Assembly (NCBI GenBank): GCA_965205735.1
Contig: OZ242179.1
Coordinates: forward strand, 1,054,001-1,118,000
Length of the DNA stretch: 64,000 bases
Source: VXNE01 sp965205735
GTDB lineage: Bacteria; Pseudomonadota; Gammaproteobacteria; Pseudomonadales; Azotimanducaceae
Reading direction: 5' to 3'
The stretch's first letter is position 1. The number at the start of each line of letters is the position of its first letter. A program made the position numbers and the translations under genes. This document shows positions 57,879 to 64,000 of the stretch, in pieces. The notes beneath the pieces are model-generated. The model ran no database searches. It saw only the letters and a list, made by a program, of their open reading frames with translations, and was not told the DNA's origin.

Positions 57879-59519
57879 TCAGCGCATCACGAAACCTTCG
57901 TAGCCGTTCCGCGCCACTTCGGCGCACTTCTCCGCATAGGGCGGGAAGCCGATCAACGGCATGAATACCTGGGGTTTGCCCGGAATGTTCCTGCCCAGGT
58001 ACCACGAGTTACACGTCGGCATCAGGGTCTTCCCCGCCACCGTGTTGACGTGGTCCACCCAGGCATCCTCCGCTTCCGATGTCGCCTCGATGGTTGCGAG
58101 TTTCTCGCGGCGCAGGTCCTCAAGGCAGTCACCGATCCACTCCACGTGCTGCTCGATGGAGACCACCATGTTGGTCAGCACCGACGGGCTGCCGGGTCCG
58201 GTGATCAGGAACAGGTTCGGGAAACCCGCCGTAGTCAGGCCCAGGTAGGTGCGCGGTCCGGCGGACCACTTCTCGCGCAGGGTCTGGCCCCCACGGCCGC
58301 GGATGTCCACACCGAGCACGGCGCCCGTCATGGCGTCGAAGCCCGTGGCGAAGACGATGCAGTCAAGCCCGATCTCGCGGGAGCCTTCCTGCTCGCCCGT
58401 TTCCGGATTCATCACCCTGACCAGGACGCCCTCGGGCGTGATGCGCTCGATGGGATGGTTTCTGGCGGCCAGGAGTTCGACGTTCGGCCGGTTGTAAGTC
58501 TCGAAGTAACTCGTGTCCAGACAGATCCGTTTGCAGCCGATGACGTTGTCCGGGCACAGAAGTTCCGCGACCTCGGGATCCTTGACGATGTCGCGAATCC
58601 GTGCCCGCACGAAATCCGCGGCCGTCTCGTTGGCGTCACGGCCGAGCAGGAGATCGTTGTAGGCGCCAAGGAAGCCAAGACCACCCCGCTTCCACCGTTC
58701 GGTGAACCTGGCCTCCCGACCGGCGGGATTGTCCGCCAACGCGGGAGTGTTATTGCGGGGTATCTTTGACCCGAAAGCGGCTTGCATCAGCCGGTTGCGC
58801 GCCCGGAACTCCGGATATTCGGCCTTGATTTCACGCACGCCGTCTGGATCGATGGGTTCGTTGCGCGCCGGGATCGAGTAGTTGGCCGTACGCTGGAAGA
58901 CGGTCAGGTGTTCCGCTTCGGCTGCGATGATGGGGATCGCCTGAATGGCGGATGAGCCCGTACCGATCACCCCCACCCGCTTGCCGGCGAAGTCGACGCC
59001 TTCGTGGGGCCAGCGGCCGGTGTGGTAGGTCTCGCCCAGAAAACGCGTCCGACCTTCGAATTCGGGCAGGTTTGCGGACGACAGGCAACCGGTCGCCATG
59101 ATCAGGGCCATCGCCTCCACGCTCTCGCCGGTGTCGGTGTCGATGCGCCAGCGGCTCGCCGCCTCGTCAAATGCCGCCTTGGCGATACGTGTGTCGAATG
59201 TGATGTCCCTCCTGAGATCGAACCGGTCGGCGACGTGTTCGGCGTAGCGCAGGATCTCCGGCTGGCCGGCGTAGCGTTCCGTCCACTTCCACTCCTGCTG
59301 CAACGCGTTCGAGAAGCTGTAGGAATACTCCATGCTCTCGATATCGCATCGCGCGCCCGGGTACCGATTCCAGTACCACGTGCCACCGACGCCCGACCCC
59401 GCCTCGAATACCCGCGCGTTGAAGCCAGCCTGGCTCAATCGATGGAGCATGTAGAGGCCGGCGAATCCAGCGCCCACTACCACGGCATCGCACCGCGTTC
59501 GCGCCGTTTCCGACATCAC
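57879..59519 (-). CDS. Flavin-dependent Baeyer-Villiger-type monooxygenase
   Basis: A 546-residue class B flavoprotein monooxygenase. FAD loop AVVVGAGFAGLYMLHRLS, the GGTWYWNRYPGARCDIESMEYSYSF block, the BVMO fingerprint FLGETYHTGRWP, second Rossmann loop VGVIGTGSSAIQAIPII and FATGFDAMTGAVLGVDI. These features match cyclohexanone-monooxygenase-like enzymes that insert oxygen beside a ketone using NADPH and O2; substrate unknown. No ketone-degradation neighbours are visible. It stands alone between broken toxin-antitoxin genes and the AAA ATPase. Confidence 0.92.
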   Translation of the reverse strand: MMSETARTRCDAVVVGAGFAGLYMLHRLSQAGFNARVFEAGSGVGGTWYWNRYPGARCDIESMEYSYSFSNALQQEWKWTERYAGQPEILRYAEHVADRFDLRRDITFDTRIAKAAFDEAASRWRIDTDTGESVEAMALIMATGCLSSANLPEFEGRTRFLGETYHTGRWPHEGVDFAGKRVGVIGTGSSAIQAIPIIAAEAEHLTVFQRTANYSIPARNEPIDPDGVREIKAEYPEFRARNRLMQAAFGSKIPRNNTPALADNPAGREARFTERWKRGGLGFLGAYNDLLLGRDANETAADFVRARIRDIVKDPEVAELLCPDNVIGCKRICLDTSYFETYNRPNVELLAARNHPIERITPEGVLVRVMNPETGEQEGSREIGLDCIVFATGFDAMTGAVLGVDIRGRGGQTLREKWSAGPRTYLGLTTAGFPNLFLITGPGSPSVLTNMVVSIEQHVEWIGDCLEDLRREKLATIEATSEAEDAWVDHVNTVAGKTLMPTCNSWYLGRNIPGKPQVFMPLIGFPPYAEKCAEVARNGYEGFVMR

Positions 59520-59609
59520 CCTACCCTCGAAACCAACACGCCGATTGTATACGGCCGCGTCCGTGCGCTCGTGCGCGAACGGAACCCGCGGTCAAGCGTA
59601 CCGTCTCCG

Positions 59610-60764
59610 CTATCTACGCCCAAAGGGTGCGGCACCTGGGAGGTGGCGGGTGGAGCACACGGTGAACACCATGCCCCGGCGGCGGATGCGGTGGGGTTCC
59701 GGCACCCGTGGCGTCACCACGAAGTTTGATCCCTCCGGGTAGAGGGAGCGGAATACCTCGACCGGAGCCGGATCCAGCTTATCCGGGTTTATCTTGCACT
59801 CCACGAGATCCACGCGCCCCCCGCCGTGACGGATGACGAAGTCCACCTCGCGCCGAGATTTGTCCTGCCAGTAGAGAACGTCCTGCTCCGGGCAACGCAT
59901 CAGTAACGAATCCAGAACCAGATGCTCCCATAGCAGACCCCGGTCGTCGTCGCGGATGTCGTTCCAGCCCCGCTCGAAGGTGACAAACCCGGTATCGAAG
60001 GCGTAGCACTTCGGACGGCTGACGATCTCTTGTTTGCCGCCGCCATGAAACGGTCGCAACAGTCGCATGGCGTGCGCGATCCGCATGGCCTCGATATGGG
60101 ATTTCACCGTTGGGCGGCTCATCTCGCTCAAGGACGCGAGTTGGCTGTAGTCGAGCTGGCCACCGCTGCGTAGCAGGAGCAGGCGGAAGAGCGTGAGAAA
60201 CCCTTGCCGATTGCGGATGCCGAACAGTTCCATGATGTCGCGGGCGTAGAAACTGTCGATCCACTCACCGAAGAAGGCCGGATCCTTGTCCGAGGCGAGC
60301 AGCGGCTCCGGCAGGCCGCCGTGCAGCAAACGGCGGTCGAGATCGTTGATGCCGAAGGCCCCGGTGCACTCCTCCCACGGCACGGGGCCGAGATGCACCT
60401 CGTGCTTGCGTCCGGTCAATGGGTCGCGGAACTTCCGCGTCGCCGCCAGCGTCGAAGAGCCCGTAGCCAAGATCCGAAACTGCGGATATGCGTCCGCGGC
60501 GATCTTCAGCAGACGACTCGGGTCCTCCAACCGATGCACCTCGTCGAACACCACGACGGTGCCCGCTTCCAGCCCCTCGAAAAACAACTCCGGATCCTCC
60601 AATGCGCGTTGTACGGACGGCAGGTCGCAATTCATGTAGACCGCATCCGGCAACATCCGACAGAGTGTCGTCTTGCCGACCCGGCGAACGCCGGAGAGCC
60701 AGATGATCGGGCGGCGCGACCAAGCATCGCTGATCTTCTTCAGCCAAGGCTCTCTCTGGATCAT
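59610..60764 (-). CDS. AAA ATPase with DUF4143 (restriction-like C-terminal domain)
   Basis: A 384-residue ATPase of the DUF4143 group. Walker A WLSGVRRVGKTTLCRML, Walker B VVVFDEVHRLEDPSRL, sensor ILATGSSTLAATRKF, then the DUF4143 region (LLHGGLPEPLLA; SFYARDIMELFGI; LASLSEMSRPTVKSHI) and a nuclease-like end QDKSRREVDFVIRHGGGRVDLVECK. These proteins are common in mobile regions; function not established. A strong palindrome sits 23 bp upstream of the ATG. Confidence 0.9.
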   Translation of the reverse strand: MIQREPWLKKISDAWSRRPIIWLSGVRRVGKTTLCRMLPDAVYMNCDLPSVQRALEDPELFFEGLEAGTVVVFDEVHRLEDPSRLLKIAADAYPQFRILATGSSTLAATRKFRDPLTGRKHEVHLGPVPWEECTGAFGINDLDRRLLHGGLPEPLLASDKDPAFFGEWIDSFYARDIMELFGIRNRQGFLTLFRLLLLRSGGQLDYSQLASLSEMSRPTVKSHIEAMRIAHAMRLLRPFHGGGKQEIVSRPKCYAFDTGFVTFERGWNDIRDDDRGLLWEHLVLDSLLMRCPEQDVLYWQDKSRREVDFVIRHGGGRVDLVECKINPDKLDPAPVEVFRSLYPEGSNFVVTPRVPEPHRIRRRGMVFTVCSTRHLPGAAPFGRR

Positions 60765-60786
60765 GAGGGCATAGTTTACACACTCA

Positions 60787-60814
60787 ATTTACATTTGGTG
60801 CACCAAACGTAAAT
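60787..60814. promoter_or_regulatory. 28-bp palindrome upstream of the AAA ATPase gene
   Basis: A near-perfect dyad centred between 60800 and 60801: core TTTGGTGCACCAAA (60794-60807) is exact and the outer arms ATTTAC / GTAAAT extend it, with one mismatched pair. It is AT-rich, unlike its surroundings, and lies just ahead of the ATPase start, as an autoregulatory operator would. Confidence 0.65.
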
Positions 60815-60925
60815 TATGATTTCGGCAAAGCCAGTAGCAAAGTCGTCCCCAACGCGCCACAAAAGCCCTCGTATTTCAGGTGGAGCCTCCTATTGGTATA
60901 TACCGGTATACGCTACTCTGACCAC

Positions 60926-61293
60926 ATGGAAGCCAAGCCACGACCCGTGCAGCGATTCACGGCGGAACATCTCGAACGCTGCCGCGAGCTGTCGCCGGAC
61001 GACATAGTCCGTTTCCTCGAGGACTTCAAACGAATCCAGGGCGCGGCCAACACGCGTTCGCGCCTCATCAGCGCCCCACAGCCGGCGCCTTCGGCTTCGC
61101 CTGTGGCCCGACCCAGCTCGTCGACCATGCAAGTTTGAAGGTTCCCGAACCCTTGCTCGCCACCTTCAAGATCCAGGCGCGCCTGCGCGGCGTGCCGTAC
61201 CAGACGCAGATCAAGATACTGATGCGCAAGTGGCTGGATCAGGAGGCGGGGCGCCCCGCAGATGCGCCGCCGCGCCTCTCCGGCGGGGGCTAG
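60926..61293 (+). pseudogene. CopG/BrnA-like antitoxin interrupted by a small palindromic insertion
   Basis: The first part reads MEAKPRPVQRFTAEHLERC, SPDDIVRFLEDFKRIQ and RLIS, then the frame enters unrelated sequence and stops at 61138. In another frame the expected C-terminal ribbon-helix-helix continues as SLKVPEPLLATFKIQARLRG, VPYQTQIKILMRKWLDQEAG and ends at 61293. The DNA between (about 61070-61131) contains a dyad CCACAGCCGGCGCCTTCGGC / CTTCGCCTGTGG. So an insertion of about 60 bp containing a hairpin split the gene and shifted its frame. No toxin gene is next to it. Confidence 0.65.
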
Positions 61294-61364
61294 ATATCGA
61301 ACAGGTGGCGCCAGGCCGCTCCATGCTAACCTTGCGGCCTTCCATCAACCCACCGGGGAGGAGA

Positions 61365-63023
61365 ATGAACGGTTTCGATTTGATCGCGCGCTGCCTTAAG
61401 GCGGAAGGCGTGTCCTGGATGGCGTGCTTCCCGGCGAACCCGCTCATCGAGGCGGTCGCCAAGGTCGGCATCCGGCCCATCGTGTTCCGGCAGGAGAGAG
61501 GCGGCATCAACGCCGCCGACGGTTTCAGTCGACAGTCATCGGGCAACCGTGTCGGCGTGTTCGCGTCGCAGGGCGGGCCGGGGGTCGAGAACTCTTACGG
61601 CGGCATTGCCCAAGCCTGGGGCGAAGGGGTTCCCATCGTGTTTCTCCCCGGCAGTGCGGGCTTGCGCGGCTATGACATCAAGCCGAACTTCTCCGCCACC
61701 AAGAGCTACGAAGAAGTCACCAAGATCGCGCTTTCGATCAACAGGATCGATCTGACAGGACGGCAAATCCGCCGCGCGTTCCACGCGGTGAAAAACGGCC
61801 GGCCCGGGCCCGCGCTGGTCGAGTTGCACGGCGACGTGCTGGGGCAGCAAGTGCCCGAAAACGCCGTCGACTATCGAGCGTCGAAGGCCATGAAGTCCGC
61901 GCCCAACCGTTCAGACGTCAGGGACGCGGTGAAGGCGCTGCTCGGCGCCCGCAATCCCGTGATCTGGGCCGGACAGGGGGTGCTCTATGCCGAGGCCGCG
62001 GAAGAATTGCGCGCACTCGCGGAACTGACGCAAATTCCGGTCATCACCACCATGCCGGGCAAGAGCGCGTTCCCCGACGACCATGCGCTGGCGCTGGGTT
62101 CGGCGAACAGGACCGCGCCAAAAGCCGTGTTCAAGTGGCTGGGGTCGTCGGACACGATATTCTGCATAGGCTCGGGACTGACGCGAACGAACTTCGGCAT
62201 CGACATCCCGCCGGGCAAGTTCATGATCCACTCGAACGTTTCCGTCGAGGACATCAACAAGGACTACGACGTCGATATCGGGCTCGTGGGCGACGCCAAA
62301 CTCGCGCTCGAACTGATGATCGACGAAGTGAAGGCAGTGGTCGGCGACAACGGGCGCGAAACGAATACGGCGCTTGCCGCCGAGATCGCCGCCACGAAGG
62401 CCGAGTGGCTGGCCGAATGGGCGCCGCTCCTGACGTCCGACGAAACGCCGATCAATCCCTATCGGGTGGTCAACGAAATCAACAAGTCCGTCGATCACGC
62501 CAACAGCGTGGTAACCCACGATGCCGGCAACCCGCGCGATCAGATCATGCCGTTCTACAAGGCGACGGTGCCCCACGGCTACATCGGCTGGGGCAAAACC
62601 ACCCACCTGGGGTACGGCATTCCGCTCGCGATGGGCTCGAAGATAGCCAACCCGGACAAGTTCTGCATGAACTTCATGGGCGACCTGGCGTTCGGCCACA
62701 CGGGAACGGAGATCGAGACAGCCGTGCGGGCGGAGATTCCGATCACGAGCATCGTCATCAACAACCGCACGATGGGCGGATACGACCGTAGCATGCCGGT
62801 CGCGATGGAGCGCTACGGCGCTGGCAACCAGGGCGGAGACTATGCCGGCGTTGCCCGCGCTCTCGGCGCGAAGGCGATCAACGTCAACGAGGTCGAAGAG
62901 CTCGCGCCGGCGCTCAAGGAGGCGCAAATCGCCAACAAGGAAGGCAAGGTCTGCCTCATCGAAGTCGCCACGCGCCAGGACACGCGGTTTTCGAAATATG
63001 AGGACCTCCTGAACGGAGGTTAA
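61365..63023 (+). CDS. Thiamine-pyrophosphate-dependent enzyme (acetolactate synthase-like)
   Basis: A 552-residue TPP enzyme with all three domains. The catalytic Glu is E44 in VFRQERGGINAADGFSR; central domain ARNPVIWAGQGVLYAEAAEELRAL; TPP/Mg motif GDLAFGHTGTEIETAVRAE to SIVINNRT. GDL replaces the usual GDG. YIGWGKTTHLGYGIPLAMGS is the cofactor loop. Relatives include acetolactate synthase, oxalyl-CoA decarboxylase and sulfoacetaldehyde acetyltransferase; substrate unassigned. GGGGAGGAG gives a secure ATG at 61365. Followed by an LLM flavoprotein on the same strand. Confidence 0.9.
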   Translation: MNGFDLIARCLKAEGVSWMACFPANPLIEAVAKVGIRPIVFRQERGGINAADGFSRQSSGNRVGVFASQGGPGVENSYGGIAQAWGEGVPIVFLPGSAGLRGYDIKPNFSATKSYEEVTKIALSINRIDLTGRQIRRAFHAVKNGRPGPALVELHGDVLGQQVPENAVDYRASKAMKSAPNRSDVRDAVKALLGARNPVIWAGQGVLYAEAAEELRALAELTQIPVITTMPGKSAFPDDHALALGSANRTAPKAVFKWLGSSDTIFCIGSGLTRTNFGIDIPPGKFMIHSNVSVEDINKDYDVDIGLVGDAKLALELMIDEVKAVVGDNGRETNTALAAEIAATKAEWLAEWAPLLTSDETPINPYRVVNEINKSVDHANSVVTHDAGNPRDQIMPFYKATVPHGYIGWGKTTHLGYGIPLAMGSKIANPDKFCMNFMGDLAFGHTGTEIETAVRAEIPITSIVINNRTMGGYDRSMPVAMERYGAGNQGGDYAGVARALGAKAINVNEVEELAPALKEAQIANKEGKVCLIEVATRQDTRFSKYEDLLNGG

Positions 63024-63151
63024 CGGCGAGGCCGACGCCGCACGATCGGACCACCGCAGTCAATGCCCCATGAACGATCCGCCGCACGGGTTGATGGACT
63101 GGCCATGGATTCATGACGCCGCTTCGGCGCATCGGGAAAGGGAACAAACGC

Positions 63152-64000
63152 ATGGCCCAGGTGGAATTCGGCATCGGCTTGCAACGGCTAGACGACGTTG
63201 CCGCGAACGCCCGGGAGGCGGAACGCCTCGGCTACCAGTTCGTGTCAACCGGAGAGCACGTCTTCTTCTACGGCCCGGTCAACAATGGACTGATCGCTCT
63301 CGCCGCGGCTGCGGGGGCCACATCCTCGATCAAGCTCATGAGCGCGATCACCCTCGTGCCGCTGTATCCGCCGCCGCTGCTCGCCAAATTGGTCGCCACC
63401 CTCGACCTCGTCTCCAACGGGCGTTTCCACTTCGGCGTCGGCGTCGGCGGCGAGTTCGCCAGGGAATTCGACGCCTGCGGCGTTCCGGTGCGCGAGCGCG
63501 GCGCACGAACGAACGAATCGCTGGCGATCATGAAGCGCCTGTGGACGGAGGACGACGTCAGTATCGACGGGCGCTTTACGCAGCTTTCCGGCGTGACGCT
63601 AGCGCCCAAACCCGTGCAGCGACCCCATCCGCCGATCTGGATCTCGGGGCGCAGCGAAGCCGCCATGCGCCGCTGCGCCCGACACGGCAACGGCTGGCTG
63701 CCCTACATGTACACGCCAGAGCGCCTGGCGGACAGCCTTGACACCATCGCCGGATTCGCCGACGCAGCGGGCCGCGAAGACGCCGTCATCCCCGGTCTCC
63801 ACATCTTCTTCGCCGTACACGAAGACCGCGACACCGCCGTCGAAATGGCCACACATCGGTTGTCGCGACAGTACAACCAGGACTTCTCCATGCTGGTCGA
63901 CAGGTACGCGCTGGCCGGCAATCCCGATGATTGCATCGCGCGATTGCGCGAATACATCGATGCGGGCGCGCGCACCATCATCCTGAACTCGGCCTGTCGA
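63152..64000 (+). CDS. LLM class F420/FMN-dependent oxidoreductase, 3' end outside window
   Basis: A luciferase-like monooxygenase family protein, 283 residues to the window edge. MAQVEFGIGLQRLDDVAANAREAERLGYQF, VSTGEHVFFYG, KLMSAITLVPLYPPPLLAKLVATLDLVSNGRFHFGVGVGG, PKPVQRPHPPIWISGRSEAAMRR and GLHIFFAVHEDRDTAVEMA are standard. It starts 129 nt after the TPP enzyme; the two may form an operon. The last residues are lost beyond 64000. Confidence 0.9.
   Translation, partial: MAQVEFGIGLQRLDDVAANAREAERLGYQFVSTGEHVFFYGPVNNGLIALAAAAGATSSIKLMSAITLVPLYPPPLLAKLVATLDLVSNGRFHFGVGVGGEFAREFDACGVPVRERGARTNESLAIMKRLWTEDDVSIDGRFTQLSGVTLAPKPVQRPHPPIWISGRSEAAMRRCARHGNGWLPYMYTPERLADSLDTIAGFADAAGREDAVIPGLHIFFAVHEDRDTAVEMATHRLSRQYNQDFSMLVDRYALAGNPDDCIARLREYIDAGARTIILNSACR

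Overview
The window is GC-rich proteobacterial DNA, most likely from a gammaproteobacterium. This is inferred from a PA0069-type radical SAM gene, a CdhA/CdhC-type carnitine pathway, a TonB receptor, convergent ppx/ppk and heterotetrameric sarcosine oxidase. No rRNA, tRNA, CRISPR array or phage was seen. Genes run off both ends: a formylglycine-generating enzyme on the left and an LLM-class flavin oxidoreductase on the right.

Layout. 1-8 kb: FGE, a Uma2 protein, an enoyl-CoA hydratase, a TPP enzyme cut short by a junction with an ABC-transporter tail, a tautomerase, a DASS transporter, an SDR, and a FitAB-type toxin-antitoxin pair with a dead toxin. 8-25 kb: malate synthase G, a flavin reductase, a cluster of GGGTGTCCC repeats, convergent ppx/ppk, an acyl-CoA dehydrogenase, an RND efflux pair, a VOC protein, a radical SAM protein, an esterase and PdxA. 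25-31 kb: a tight five-gene minus-strand operon (CdhC-like, carnitine dehydrogenase, acyl-CoA dehydrogenase, ADP-forming CoA ligase, CaiD) fit for gamma-butyrobetaine/carnitine conversion to glycine betaine. 31-38 kb: a sulfotransferase, an Asp/Asn hydroxylase-like protein, a TPR-sulfotransferase and a TonB receptor. 38-47 kb: a GlxA/GbdR-like regulator followed by a one-carbon operon: a DmdA/GcvT-like demethylase, a natural MTHFR-formate:THF ligase fusion, a 2OG-oxygenase-like protein and a dimethylglycine-dehydrogenase-like flavoprotein. 50-55 kb: soxBDAG. The 25-55 kb block reads as a pathway from carnitine via betaine, dimethylglycine and sarcosine to glycine, with methyl groups going through folate to formate. 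47-61 kb is also rich in toxin-antitoxin-type genes, most of them broken (Fic, MNT/HepT, CopG-like).

The most unusual signal is a layered family of short dispersed repeats. Three MITEs (MITE-A) have about 20-bp inverted ends, CTAG junctions and IS630-like features. A second MITE (MITE-C) with 33-bp inverted ends abuts MITE-A at two loci. A small GC hairpin element (PAL, GCGAGGGG-n-CCCCTCGC plus a constant flank) is nested inside two MITE-A copies and is also inserted in frame, in the same orientation and frame, in two unrelated protein genes (an acyl-CoA dehydrogenase and a TPR-sulfotransferase). This resembles the protein-invading palindromic elements of Rickettsia.
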